Shown here piece by piece: positions 37,506 through 46,759 of a stretch of DNA of 64,000 nucleotides. The DNA comes from DATFVA01 sp963839165 (GTDB lineage Bacteria > Bacteroidota > Ignavibacteria > Ignavibacteriales > Ignavibacteriaceae), in assembly GCA_963839165.1 (NCBI GenBank), contig CAWIUG010000005.1, forward strand, positions 124,001-188,000. The letters run 5' to 3'. A program made the position numbers and the translations under genes. The notes under the pieces are model-generated. The model did not search any database. It was not told the origin of the DNA and saw nothing but the letters and a program-made list of their open reading frames with translations. Position 1 is the stretch's first letter. Every line of letters begins with the position of its first letter.

Positions 37506-37532
37506 AAAGAGCCCCTACATGGGGCTTTTTTT
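37506..37532 (+). terminator. Intrinsic terminator between the two SPW genes
   Basis: The stem AGCCCC (37510-37515) pairs with GGGGCT (37521-37526) around the loop TACAT and is followed by a run of T. Flanking A and T bases extend the stem. It lies 20 bp after the stop of the first SPW-type gene, so the two copies have separate transcripts. Confidence 0.9.
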
Positions 37533-37612
37533 ATATTCTTACGCCTTTTCTCACACGGAATGAGCAGAAGATGTTTTATGTTATTTGTATATTTACCTAA
37601 AAGGAGTCTAAA

Positions 37613-37924
37613 ATGTGGACAGCCTGGATTAGTCTGGTTACAGGTTTGTGGCTGATTGTCAGCGGGTTCGTAAACGATTTCAGAAAACCTTCGCTCATGA
37701 TTATTGCAGGCATTATTGTTTTTATCTCAGGTTTGTGGGGATTTATAAGTACAAAAAGCTGGGAAGGGATATTAAATTGTTTTGTGGGAATCTGGCTGAT
37801 ACTCTGCGCCAGCTGGTTTGATTATTTTATGTCGTGGAATTTTTTCGTAACAGGGGGTATAGTATTTGTTTTTGCTCTATGGAATTTAAATGAACATCCC
37901 GCAACAGAACATCCGAAAATTTAG
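37613..37924 (+). CDS. SPW-repeat membrane protein (copy 2)
   Basis: This 103-residue protein is clearly paralogous to the gene at 37164: it shares MWxAW, GLWLI, KSWEGxxN, GIWL, WNF and the NLxEHP ending, with the same four-helix, two-repeat layout. The sequences differ at many positions, so the duplication is not recent. An AAAAGGAG ribosome site precedes the ATG. The two genes are separated by a terminator, so they may be regulated differently. Confidence 0.82.
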   Translation: MWTAWISLVTGLWLIVSGFVNDFRKPSLMIIAGIIVFISGLWGFISTKSWEGILNCFVGIWLILCASWFDYFMSWNFFVTGGIVFVFALWNLNEHPATEHPKI

Positions 37925-38028
37925 TTTAAGGTTATACCCGTCAATCTATTTTCATACTTGTGTCCTGATTGTAAAACTTTTTAATTTACACTATATTTGT
38001 TCATAAGGTTTATTAAATGCAGCATAAT

Positions 38029-38105
38029 GCGCCCGTAGCTCAACTGGATAGAGCGTTTGACTACGGATCAAAAGGTTGAGGGTTCGAATCCTTCCGGGCG
38101 TACCA
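38029..38105 (+). tRNA. tRNA-Arg (anticodon ACG)
   Basis: The 77-nt sequence folds as a full cloverleaf: acceptor GCGCCCG with CGGGCGT (one G-U pair), D arm GCTC/GAGC, anticodon stem TTTGA/TCAAA with loop CTACGGA, five-base variable loop, T arm GAGGG-TTCGAAT-CCTTC and an encoded CCA end. The anticodon ACG reads CGN arginine codons after A34 is deaminated to inosine by TadA, whose gene is also in this window (26542-27024). Confidence 0.97.
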
Positions 38106-38313
38106 GGTTATCCCACTTTCCCACATTCGTTTACATTTTCAAATACCGCCCGTAACTTAGTGCCAGTTGTAATTCTGTTCCTTTTATCACACCTCATCCT
38201 TAACCTATTGAATAAGAAGCGAGCAATGATTATTAACACAGCATAGAAATATAATTCTATACATTTTGGTAATAGCCGAGTGGGATGGTGATGAATAAAA
38301 ATGAGGAGCTATT

Positions 38314-38442
38314 ATGGAAGAGATTTATTTAATTGCAGGTGTCATTCTGCTCTACCTAATCTATAACCTATTTGTACCCCCGCAGTATAAAAAATCAAAT
38401 TTACTGGGTAAAACAGATCTAAGGTCATTATTTAGGAGCTAA
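38314..38442 (+). CDS. Small membrane protein, 42 residues
   Basis: An ATG with a GAGGAG ribosome site 6 bases upstream opens a 42-codon frame. Residues 4-22 (IYLIAGVILLYLIYNLFVP) form one strong transmembrane helix, followed by a basic, polar tail (KKSNLLGKTDLRSLFRS). The helix, good ribosome site and otherwise empty 500-bp gap argue that it is real. It has no recognised family. Confidence 0.55.
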   Translation: MEEIYLIAGVILLYLIYNLFVPPQYKKSNLLGKTDLRSLFRS

Positions 38443-38613
38443 GCGAAGATCTAATTTCCCAAAAATGAAATATTAGACAGAAAAATTCCCATATTTACAA
38501 ACCAGGACTCATTTTTAATATAAAAAAGGGAGATTTCATAAAAAATTATTTCTGGTATATACTTTGACTATCAATAACAGGATAATTTTTTTATTATCAG
38601 CTTGGAGGTTGAG

Positions 38614-38742
38614 ATGAGCTGGCTGAAGCTGAAGAACTGGTTTATTGAATATAATACACTTCTTTTTATTTTGTTTATAGCCTTGGGATGGCTTATTTCC
38701 TGGGTAGGTGTAATAATATTTATGGCCATTGTACTAAAATAA
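38614..38742 (+). CDS. Small membrane protein, 42 residues (second)
   Basis: A TTGGAGG ribosome site precedes an ATG that opens a 42-codon frame. It has a short basic/aromatic start (MSWLKLKNWFIEYNT) and a hydrophobic helix covering residues 16-41 with two tryptophans. The length equals that of the small gene 300 bp upstream, but the sequences are not alike. No family is recognised; it could be a small inner-membrane regulator or a toxin of the small hydrophobic kind. Confidence 0.55.
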   Translation: MSWLKLKNWFIEYNTLLFILFIALGWLISWVGVIIFMAIVLK

Positions 38743-38868
38743 AATTACAACTGATTTTTAATCTGAAATGGGGCTCCAAGGAAACTCATCTTCTTTCTTT
38801 CATATTTCAACCTTTCCGGTTATTTTTAGGTAAACATTTTTCCACGTTTCAATACAAAGGAATGGCCA

Positions 38869-39750
38869 ATGTTTAAAGGAACCGGGACCGCTCTTATTAC
38901 TCCTTTTAATGAAGATCTTAGCGTTGATTATGATTCCCTAAAGAAAATAACTCTTCATCAGCTGAAGGGTGGAATAGATGCTCTTATTGTACTCGGAACT
39001 ACTGGTGAATCTCCTGTGATAAATGATGATGAACGAAAAAAAATTATCACCATCGTGCAGGAAACAGTGAGAGGAAATGTTCCCATTATCGTAGGTACCG
39101 GAACAAACAATACCGAACATGTTGTTGAACTTAACAGGATGGCGGAGGATCTGGGGGTTGATGGACTCCTTATCGTCAATCCTTATTATAACAAAGGGAC
39201 CCAGTCGAGTTTAATAGAACATTATAGGTATATTTCTGAAAGAACAACTCTTCCAATAATATTGTATAATGTACCTTCACGTACGGGTATGAATATTCTT
39301 CCTGGTACCTCTATAAAGATATTTGAAGTATGTAAAAACGTTGTAGGTATTAAGGAAGCCAGCGGAAATATTAGCCAGATTGCAGAACTAATTGCATCAA
39401 AACCTTCAGATATGCTGGTATATTCGGGGAATGATGATCAAACCCTGCCTATTATAGCACTCGGAGGAGCGGGTGTTGTCTCTGTATTTTCAAATCCTTA
39501 TCCTCATCTGATGAAAAATCTGACTGATGCACTCTTAAATAATGAGATGGATAAGGCCCGGAGCTTGAATAATAAGTATAATGATATGATGAATAAATTA
39601 TTTATTGAAGCAAGCCCTGCACCTGTAAAATATGTGATGAGCAGATTGGGAAATTGTAAAAATGTTCTTCGTCTGCCCTTAAGCAGGCTGACTGAAAAAA
39701 ACAGTCCTGTTCTGGATGAAGCAATGAATGTGCTGGGAGAACAGGTATGA
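38869..39750 (+). CDS. dapA: 4-hydroxy-tetrahydrodipicolinate synthase
   Basis: This 293-residue lyase condenses pyruvate with aspartate semialdehyde, the first step committed to lysine and diaminopimelate. The TTGESP block (about residues 44-49), the catalytic Tyr in YNVPSRTGMN (about 133) and the Schiff-base Lys in GIKEASGN (about 161) are present. It heads a compact operon with dapB (4-bp overlap), dapH and lysC. Confidence 0.97.
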   Translation: MFKGTGTALITPFNEDLSVDYDSLKKITLHQLKGGIDALIVLGTTGESPVINDDERKKIITIVQETVRGNVPIIVGTGTNNTEHVVELNRMAEDLGVDGLLIVNPYYNKGTQSSLIEHYRYISERTTLPIILYNVPSRTGMNILPGTSIKIFEVCKNVVGIKEASGNISQIAELIASKPSDMLVYSGNDDQTLPIIALGGAGVVSVFSNPYPHLMKNLTDALLNNEMDKARSLNNKYNDMMNKLFIEASPAPVKYVMSRLGNCKNVLRLPLSRLTEKNSPVLDEAMNVLGEQV

Positions 39751-40421
39751 GCGAAAGTATCGATTATGGTTTGATAGGATACAAGGGCAGGCTGGGCCGC
39801 GAGGTTAAAAATTTATTTGCTGAGAAGGGACATAAACTTGTTTATACCTCTGACATTAATGAAGAGAATCCAATCTCGGAACCCCGGATTATCATAGACT
39901 GCTCATTACCTGAGGCACTCGAGCAGAATATTGCTATAGCTAAAAAATATCATTCTCCATTGGTTATCGCTGTCACCAGTCTGTCAGATTCACAGATGAA
40001 GTCATTAAAGGTACTCTCTGAAACTGTACCTGTGGTACAGAGTTATAATTTTTCCACAGGTATACAAGTTCTGCTTAAGCTAACAAGAACTGCTGCTTCT
40101 CTTCTTAATGATTGGGATGTTGAGATAAGTGAGATCCACCACAGGAATAAAAAGGATAAACCTTCTGGTACCGCAAAGATGATAAAAAATCTTTTTGAAA
40201 ACAGGGATGTAAATGTTTCCTCCTTAAGACTTGGAGGTGTTCCTGGCGATCATTCTATTGAATTTGGAGGAATGGGCGAAACTCTTAAGATCTCTCATCA
40301 TGCAATTTCAAGGAGGACTTTCGCGGAAGGTATCCTAAAGTCTGCAGAATTTGTTATAAATAAGAAAAAAGGATTTTATTCTTTTACCGAGGTAGTGTTC
40401 GGTGGATCAGGTAATATTTAA
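39747..40421 (+). CDS. dapB: 4-hydroxy-tetrahydrodipicolinate reductase
   Basis: This 224-residue NAD(P)H reductase is of the short type. The N-terminal GYKGRLGREV loop replaces the usual GxxGRMG nucleotide motif, and the catalytic SEIHHRNKKDKPSGTA block (about residues 128-143) is intact, as is the C-terminal AEG..KSAEF. The shorter length compared with E. coli reflects a reduced N-domain. It overlaps dapA by 4 bp. Confidence 0.95.
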   Translation: MSESIDYGLIGYKGRLGREVKNLFAEKGHKLVYTSDINEENPISEPRIIIDCSLPEALEQNIAIAKKYHSPLVIAVTSLSDSQMKSLKVLSETVPVVQSYNFSTGIQVLLKLTRTAASLLNDWDVEISEIHHRNKKDKPSGTAKMIKNLFENRDVNVSSLRLGGVPGDHSIEFGGMGETLKISHHAISRRTFAEGILKSAEFVINKKKGFYSFTEVVFGGSGNI

Positions 40422-40436
40422 ATCGAGAGGTTAAAA

Positions 40437-41135
40437 TTGGATTCATATGAAGTTATAAACTATATATCTAATGCCCAAAAGAAGACGCCGGCAAAAATTT
40501 ACCTTCAGGGTACTCTTGACCGTATCGATTTTGACGGCCTTGATTTTTATGGCTCGGAAAAATCAGGAATACTTTTTTGTGAATATAAGGAATTCACTGA
40601 ATTCATTGAAAAAAATAAACAGTACATTACCAGGTACAGAGTAGAGATTGACAGAAGGAATTCTGCAATACCGCTGGCCGATTTATCTAAGTATAATTGT
40701 CGTATTGAACCAGGAGCCCTTATCAGGGATCATGTGGAAATTGGAGATAACTGTGTTATTATGATGGGAGCGGTGCTCAACATTGGAGCAGTTATAGGTA
40801 AAAAAACAATGATCGATATGAATGTTGTAGTTGGAGGAAGGGCTGTCGTCGGAGATAACTGCCACATTGGAGCAGGTACCGTTCTGGCTGGTGTAATCGA
40901 GCCGCCCAGTGCTGACCCGGTGGTCATTGAGGATGAGGTATTAATCGGGGCAAATGTAGTTGTCCTCGAAGGGGTAAGGGTTGGAAAAGGTGCTGTGGTG
41001 GCTGCGGGATCTATTGTCGTAAAGGATGTAGAACCTTACAATGTAGTTGCCGGGGTTCCTGCAAAGGTAATTAAAAAAGTGGATGAGAAAACAAAGAGCA
41101 AGACTCAGTTAATGGAAACTCTGAGGAACCTCTGA
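40437..41135 (+). CDS. dapH: Tetrahydrodipicolinate N-acetyltransferase
   Basis: This 232-residue enzyme has an N-terminal alpha/beta domain (1-85) and a left-handed beta-helix of hexapeptide repeats (about 90-215: GALIRDHVEIGDNCVIMMGAV..., IGAGTVLAGVIEPPSADPVVI). These fit the acetyl-type DapH, not the succinyl-type DapD. It makes N-acetyl-2-amino-6-oxopimelate. The start is TTG, supported by GAGAGG upstream; no in-frame ATG gives a complete N-domain. It is joined to lysC by TGATG. Confidence 0.95.
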   Translation: MDSYEVINYISNAQKKTPAKIYLQGTLDRIDFDGLDFYGSEKSGILFCEYKEFTEFIEKNKQYITRYRVEIDRRNSAIPLADLSKYNCRIEPGALIRDHVEIGDNCVIMMGAVLNIGAVIGKKTMIDMNVVVGGRAVVGDNCHIGAGTVLAGVIEPPSADPVVIEDEVLIGANVVVLEGVRVGKGAVVAAGSIVVKDVEPYNVVAGVPAKVIKKVDEKTKSKTQLMETLRNL

Positions 41136-42334
41136 TGCCGGTTATCGTACAAAAATACGGTGGAAGCAGCGTCGCTGATGCAGAAAAGATAAAAAAGATT
41201 GCCTCTCTCATCGCTGCGGTAAAAAGAAGCGGAAACGATGTGGTAGCTGTTGTATCCGCTATGGGTAAAACCACCAATCAACTATTGGAAATGGCAAAGT
41301 CACTATCATCCGACCCAGAAAAAAGAGAGCTTGATATGCTGCTCAGCACTGGCGAACGTATAACCATGGCCTTGTTATGCATAGCATTGAATGACCTCGG
41401 AATAAAAGCTATCTCTTTAACCGGATCTCAATCAGGGATAATAACGAACGATCGTTATAATGATGCAAGGGTAATTGAAGTAAGACCTTTCCGTGTCCAG
41501 GATGAGCTTGCCAAAGGACAGGTGGTAGTGATAGGAGGATTCCAGGGAGTCAGCTATAAGAGAGACATCACTACACTTGGCCGGGGAGGTTCTGATACTT
41601 CTGCTGTTGCCCTGGCAGCTGCTTTGAATGCCGAAAGGTGTGAGATTTATTCCGATGTGGATGGAGTGTATACAGCAGATCCCAACCTTATAAAAGAAGC
41701 AAAACATTTACCCGAAATGTCTTTTCAACAGCTCCAGGAAATGTCGGAATCGGGTGCAAAAGTTTTGAATGCACAGGCAGTACAATTTGCAAAAGAAGCA
41801 AAAATTGCAATCTACGCGAGAAGCGCATTCAATCCCGGACGTGAGACGGTAATAAGAGAAGCACAGCCTTCAGAAATGACAGCCGTTATAGCGGTTGTAC
41901 ATGAGACAGATATTATAAGGATCATACTTGAAGACAGGGACATGGCAGAGCTCCTGGATTTCCTCGAATCACGGGGAGTTTCTGTAAAGGAATTAAATTA
42001 TCTGTATACGACTAAAAATGGTAGCTTAAGGACATCTTTTGTTATCTCTAAAAGGAATGTTCATTCCTGGAATAAAACGGAAAAAGAGCTTGTCGGAATG
42101 TACGGTGATAAAATTATGATTCAAGATACCCTGGGAGCTGTCTCAATAATCGGTGAGGGATTCAGCAGGGATAATAAAATCATTACGGAGACGCTCAGCA
42201 TATTGTCTGACAAGAACATCCGGGTTTATGGAGCGGCAACTACTTCCTTCAGGGTATCAGTACTAATTAAAAAGGACCTGATAGAGAAGGCTGCAGAACT
42301 TCTTCACAGATTCTGGATAGAATCAGAAAACTGA
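41135..42334 (+). CDS. lysC: Aspartate kinase
   Basis: This 399-residue monofunctional kinase makes aspartyl phosphate for lysine, threonine and methionine. The start VQKYGGSSVADAEKIKKIA, the STGERITMALL block, GRGGSDTSAVALAAAL and EIYSDVDGVYTADPN are all intact. About 140 C-terminal residues (from 250) form the two ACT domains expected to give feedback control by lysine or threonine. It closes the dap operon by sharing a base with dapH. Confidence 0.97.
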   Translation: MPVIVQKYGGSSVADAEKIKKIASLIAAVKRSGNDVVAVVSAMGKTTNQLLEMAKSLSSDPEKRELDMLLSTGERITMALLCIALNDLGIKAISLTGSQSGIITNDRYNDARVIEVRPFRVQDELAKGQVVVIGGFQGVSYKRDITTLGRGGSDTSAVALAAALNAERCEIYSDVDGVYTADPNLIKEAKHLPEMSFQQLQEMSESGAKVLNAQAVQFAKEAKIAIYARSAFNPGRETVIREAQPSEMTAVIAVVHETDIIRIILEDRDMAELLDFLESRGVSVKELNYLYTTKNGSLRTSFVISKRNVHSWNKTEKELVGMYGDKIMIQDTLGAVSIIGEGFSRDNKIITETLSILSDKNIRVYGAATTSFRVSVLIKKDLIEKAAELLHRFWIESEN

Positions 42335-42423
42335 CATCTCATAAGGCACCTTTTTGTGACATATTTTACCTAACTTTATTCTCTTAAATAAAATATATAT
42401 TTAATACTGATTATTCCTGATTT

Positions 42424-44880
42424 ATGATTGAAATAATGAAAACAAGGTATACTCTAATCCTTATATTTTTGATTTTACCACTTTTATTTGTTAACGCTCA
42501 GCAGCCTCAGCAGGGTTACGAGAGGAATTTGAACGGTGGCATTATCAGTGGAAGCGTAATTGATTCTGCATCAAAAAAACCTATCGAATATGCAAATATC
42601 GTTGTACTGTCGATAAAAGATACGAGCGTAATCACTGGAACTGTTACCAGCGCCGAAGGGAAGTTTAATATACAAAAAGTTCCCTTTGGCAGATATTTCC
42701 TTGATGTACGATTCATTGGTTTTAAAGATCACAGGTTTAAGGTTGAGCTTTCCTCTGATAAGAAGAAAATTGACCTTGGTACAATTAAACTCAGTTCAGG
42801 AACATACAATCTTGAAAATGTGGTAATTCAGGGAACACGGAATCCTGTTACTTATCAAATAGACAAAAAAATTATCGATGTAGATCAGATAGGTACCACG
42901 ATTTCTGGTAATGCAGCAGAAGTCCTTGAAAATGTTCCATCCGTTAGCGTCGACATTGAGGGAAATGTAAGTTTGCGTGGAAGTACAAACTTCACGGTAC
43001 TCATAGATGGCAAACCCTCGGTTATGGATGCCCAGGATATTCTGCAGCAGATCCCGGCAACTTCAATTCAATCGATTGAAATCATCACAAATCCTTCAGC
43101 GAAATATGATCCTGAAGGAACTGCAGGTATAATAAACATAATATTAAAGAAGAAACAGGACCTTGGTTTAAGCGGTGTGGTAAACGCTAACGCAGGCGTT
43201 CATGAAAAGTACGGGGGAGATTTTCTGTTTGAGTATAAAACTAGGTCAGTTAACTATAATTTTGGACTGAATTATAACAGAAGAATATTTCCGGGAACGA
43301 GAAGACAGGAAAACATATACAAACTCTCTTCGGGTTCAAATTATCTGAATTCGGAAGGTTCGATGGAATGGGGAAGAACCTCTTATGGGACCAGAGGGGG
43401 AATCGATTTTAGTTTGAGTGAAAGTGATCTGCTCAGCTTTGGGGGCCGTTACGGAAATGGCGAGCACCAGAGAAATTCAGGTCTGTCTTATTTACAATGG
43501 TCAGATAATTCAAGCGTTATCGACACTTACCAGAGCCTTATCAACAGTAAACGTGAAGGACAGTACTTCGCCCTGAATTCCAACTTTCAGCACAAATTTG
43601 AAAAAGAAGGCCACGAAATTTCGGCTGAATTATTCTACGGCCGCCATAGTGGAGATGAAAATTCTATTACGACTCGTATGGATTCGGGAATGATTACAGA
43701 TGGAACCAAAACTACCGAATCAGGTCCGGAAAATGAATTCAGAGGTAAGCTTGATTATGTTCTTCCTCTGGGGGAAAAAAACAAATTTGAGGCCGGCTAT
43801 CAGGGAGAGGCAGAGCTTTCGACGGATATAAACGGACTTTATTCATTCGATTCAACATCTGAAAATTTTGTTTTTGAGCCTTTATTCAGTAATACCAATG
43901 AGTATAACAGAACGGAGCAGGCGGTTTACTCAATCTATTCTGATGAATGGGGAGCTTTCGGGATTCAGGGAGGTCTGCGCGGAGAATACACATATCAGAC
44001 TACAGATGTGAAGGAGAGAAATCAGTATTTTAAAATAGACCGTTGGGACTTTTTCCCGACACTGCATAGCTCTTTTAAATTAGGAAGTGGCTCACAGCTA
44101 ATGGCCAGTTTTACACGAAGGATAGATCGTCCTCACGGATGGTTCCTTGAACCATATATTTCATGGGTTGATGCAAACAATGTTAGGAGGGGTAATCCTG
44201 CGTTGGAACCTGAATTTATCGATTCATACGATGCGGGAATCCAAACCTTTTTCGGCAAAGTCAATTTCTCAACCGATTTCTATTACAGGATTACACAAAA
44301 CAAAATTGAAAATATTCGGTCTTTATATCCTGAGGTGGAGAACGTCACACTTACGACTTTTGAAAATATAGGTAAAGATTATTCACTTGGAACCGAATTC
44401 ATGCTGATCTACGATCCATTGGATTTTTGGGATATGAACCTGATGGGCAACTTATATGATTATCGTGTCAACGGTGATCTATATGGAGAATCCTTCAACC
44501 GTAAAAGTTTCAACTGGAATCTAAGAATGAATAACATTTTTCGTTTAACCCAAACAGCATCCTTCCAGGTCAATGGCAGGTATAATAGTCCCACCGTTTC
44601 CTCTCAGGGAAGATCTGAGGGATTTTTCTCCGCAGATCTGGCTGTTAAACAGGATTTTATGGATAAACAGCTTTCCATGACCCTTCAGGTAAGGGATATT
44701 CTGGGTACGGCAAAACATGAGTTTACTTCAACCAGTCCCGACCTGTATTCCTACCAGTATTTTAACAGAGAGTCACCTGTTATAATGCTCAATGTCAAGT
44801 TTAATTTTAACAACTATAAAAAAAATAACCAGGTAGATCAGCCTGATAATGGAATGGATCAGGGCCCGGAAGAGTTTTAG
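42424..44880 (+). CDS. TonB-dependent outer-membrane receptor (OMP beta-barrel family)
   Basis: This 818-residue outer-membrane protein has a signal peptide (MKTRYTLILIFLILPLLFVNAQ, likely starting at the second ATG, 42436), then a CarboxypepD_reg-like domain (about 38-125, GSVIDSASKKPIEYANIVV...). A plug-type domain (about 130-240, GNAAEVLENVPSVSVDIEGNVSLRGSTNFTVLIDG) and a beta-barrel to the C-terminus follow. No SusD-like lipoprotein is next to it. The substrate is unknown. It lies between lysC and an M20 deacetylase gene but 89 bp apart, so it is possibly not part of the lysine pathway. Confidence 0.9.
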   Translation: MIEIMKTRYTLILIFLILPLLFVNAQQPQQGYERNLNGGIISGSVIDSASKKPIEYANIVVLSIKDTSVITGTVTSAEGKFNIQKVPFGRYFLDVRFIGFKDHRFKVELSSDKKKIDLGTIKLSSGTYNLENVVIQGTRNPVTYQIDKKIIDVDQIGTTISGNAAEVLENVPSVSVDIEGNVSLRGSTNFTVLIDGKPSVMDAQDILQQIPATSIQSIEIITNPSAKYDPEGTAGIINIILKKKQDLGLSGVVNANAGVHEKYGGDFLFEYKTRSVNYNFGLNYNRRIFPGTRRQENIYKLSSGSNYLNSEGSMEWGRTSYGTRGGIDFSLSESDLLSFGGRYGNGEHQRNSGLSYLQWSDNSSVIDTYQSLINSKREGQYFALNSNFQHKFEKEGHEISAELFYGRHSGDENSITTRMDSGMITDGTKTTESGPENEFRGKLDYVLPLGEKNKFEAGYQGEAELSTDINGLYSFDSTSENFVFEPLFSNTNEYNRTEQAVYSIYSDEWGAFGIQGGLRGEYTYQTTDVKERNQYFKIDRWDFFPTLHSSFKLGSGSQLMASFTRRIDRPHGWFLEPYISWVDANNVRRGNPALEPEFIDSYDAGIQTFFGKVNFSTDFYYRITQNKIENIRSLYPEVENVTLTTFENIGKDYSLGTEFMLIYDPLDFWDMNLMGNLYDYRVNGDLYGESFNRKSFNWNLRMNNIFRLTQTASFQVNGRYNSPTVSSQGRSEGFFSADLAVKQDFMDKQLSMTLQVRDILGTAKHEFTSTSPDLYSYQYFNRESPVIMLNVKFNFNNYKKNNQVDQPDNGMDQGPEEF

Positions 44881-44922
44881 AATTATTCGGCAAATATTCT
44901 TCTTAAGGAACCGGAAGTTAAC

Positions 44923-46041
44923 ATGAATACCCTTACTCCCGTTGAACTCAGGCATACGCTGCATATGAATCCTGAGATTGCATATAAAGAATTTCAAACT
45001 ACTGAAACGATAATCAATTCAGTTAAGACCCTGAACGGCTCCGAAGCACTGCGGATTCACATTCCTTTTACTACCGGTGTACTATTTGAATATAAAGTAA
45101 ATGAAGGCCCGTATCTGTTATTCAGAGCAGATATCGATGCCCTTCCTATAAAGGAAGCGAATGACATCGATTTCAAATCCACCAACGATTACATGCATGC
45201 ATGCGGACATGACATTCACACTTCTATATTGTATGCCTTAACAGCCGATGTCTTAAAGGAGAAGCCTGAACAAAATATTCTTTTCCTTTTTCAACCGGCC
45301 GAAGAAAGCGGCGGGGGAGCTATGAAGTTTTACGAAACAGGTATATTTAAAGGATATAATATCCGGAACGCCTTTGCCCTTCATGTAACTGATGAATATC
45401 CGCTCGGTACCATTGCTTCAACACCGGGTGTTCTTTTTGCATCAGCGCTTGAAATCGACATTGAGTTTATCGGTGAAAGTTCTCACGTTGCATTTCCATA
45501 CGAAGGAAGGAATGCTTTTAATGCTTTGAGGTCCTTCCTTGATTCGGTTGATAAGATGCCGCGTAATGTAAGTGAACCTTTCATTTTCGGTGTAGGTAAA
45601 ATTGAATCAGGATCTGTAAGAAATATTGCCCCTGGCAGAGCACGATTGGAAGGATCGATAAGAGGATTAAAAAAAGAGAGGGTGCTGGATTTTACCGACT
45701 CCCTGCGAAAGATACTGGAGGGGATAAAAACAGTAACAGGCGTCAACTATATAATTACAGCTGGTGCACATTATCCTGAAGTAAAAGTTAACGATCAGCT
45801 TTACGCATATATGGAATCGGTACTCAGAGATAAATTCAGCTTCATAAACTGCGGGTATAAAATGACAGGTGAGGACTTTGGTTTCTTTTCGGGGAAATAT
45901 CCTTCTTTTATGTTCTGGCTTGGAACATCGGAAGGAGAACATTACGGACTTCACAATCCAAGGTTCCTTCCTCCCGATAAAACCATTGATCTTGGCAAAT
46001 CAATCTTCAAAGAAATTCTTTATAGCTTCAATAACCGTTAG
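44923..46041 (+). CDS. M20 amidohydrolase, probable N-acetyldiaminopimelate deacetylase
   Basis: This 372-residue zinc enzyme of the M20D (IAA-amino acid hydrolase/DapL) family contains ELRHTLHMNPEIAYKEFQT (about 8-26), ADIDALPIKE, ACGHDIHTS (about 87-95), FQPAEESGGGA and the final HNPRFLPPD. These are the metal ligands and catalytic glutamate region. The nearby acetyl-type dapH makes an N-acetyl-diaminopimelate deacetylase the best functional guess, since that step is needed. It could also be a general hippurate-type hydrolase. Confidence 0.88.
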   Translation: MNTLTPVELRHTLHMNPEIAYKEFQTTETIINSVKTLNGSEALRIHIPFTTGVLFEYKVNEGPYLLFRADIDALPIKEANDIDFKSTNDYMHACGHDIHTSILYALTADVLKEKPEQNILFLFQPAEESGGGAMKFYETGIFKGYNIRNAFALHVTDEYPLGTIASTPGVLFASALEIDIEFIGESSHVAFPYEGRNAFNALRSFLDSVDKMPRNVSEPFIFGVGKIESGSVRNIAPGRARLEGSIRGLKKERVLDFTDSLRKILEGIKTVTGVNYIITAGAHYPEVKVNDQLYAYMESVLRDKFSFINCGYKMTGEDFGFFSGKYPSFMFWLGTSEGEHYGLHNPRFLPPDKTIDLGKSIFKEILYSFNNR

Positions 46042-46042
46042 C

Positions 46043-46750
46043 TTAATTTAAAACAATTGGTATCACTACCTTAACTTTAACAGGTTTGCCGTTAATTATG
46101 CCTGGAGAGAAACTTGTTCTCTTGATAGCCGCTGCGGCAGCTTTATCCAGCAGTTCTCCAGCACTCTTCATTACAGAAGTTTTAACAACCTTACCTGTTT
46201 CATCTATGTAAACCTGCAGAAAAACCTTTCCTTCGGTTCCATTCTGTTTCGCCTTTTCCGGGTATACTATATTTTTTGATAAAGCCTGGATACCACCGAC
46301 GGGCATCGGCATAGAATCTGCCGCCACCTGGTATCCGCTTTCATCAATATTCATCTCACTGGGTATAGTCAAATTCCAGGTGTACTGAGATTTTACTGCT
46401 TTATTATCATTCTGACCGGGTTCAAATTTCCAGCTGCTTACTTCTTTTGCTATCAGGTTTGAATATTGCTCTCCCGGTGTTAGTATGGGAAGTACTTTTT
46501 CAACTTTTCCATTCTCATCCAGAAGTAACCTGTATTCAAGGCTGATTTTATCCTTTGAATTTTTGACCATCTCTTTTTGAATTTCTGCTTCAAGTTTATT
46601 TGTGTCCCCATCCAAAAGGGTAGGCGGTTGATCAATGCTGGCTGATGTAAGATAAATAGAATTGTAATCCGGGATAACTTCCACACTATTCTTTTCTTCA
46701 CACCCCGTAAATATCAGAATACCCAGAAATAATATTATCAAATATTTCAT
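46043..46750 (-). CDS. Lipoprotein with TonB-C-like domains
   Basis: This 235-residue protein has a lipobox-type signal (YLIILFLGILIFTGC, Cys16) and two TonB C-terminal-like regions. The N-terminal half has EYRLLLDENGKVEKVLPI (degenerate) and the C-terminal half has YPEKAKQNGTEGKVFLQVYIDETGKVVKTSVMKSAG...AAIKRTSFSPGIINGKPVKVKVVIPI (about 165-235). Such outer-membrane-facing or periplasmic TonB-like domains are common in Bacteroidota next to ECF sigma systems. It follows the anti-sigma-like gene by 9 bp. Confidence 0.85.
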   Translation of the reverse strand: MKYLIILFLGILIFTGCEEKNSVEVIPDYNSIYLTSASIDQPPTLLDGDTNKLEAEIQKEMVKNSKDKISLEYRLLLDENGKVEKVLPILTPGEQYSNLIAKEVSSWKFEPGQNDNKAVKSQYTWNLTIPSEMNIDESGYQVAADSMPMPVGGIQALSKNIVYPEKAKQNGTEGKVFLQVYIDETGKVVKTSVMKSAGELLDKAAAAAIKRTSFSPGIINGKPVKVKVVIPIVLN

Positions 46751-46759
46751 TTTTTTACC

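Noticed and set aside
26542..38105. Functional linkage of tadA and tRNA-Arg(ACG) as one locus
   Set aside because: They are 11 kb apart with many unrelated genes between, so it is coincidence of the window. The biochemical relationship is standard.
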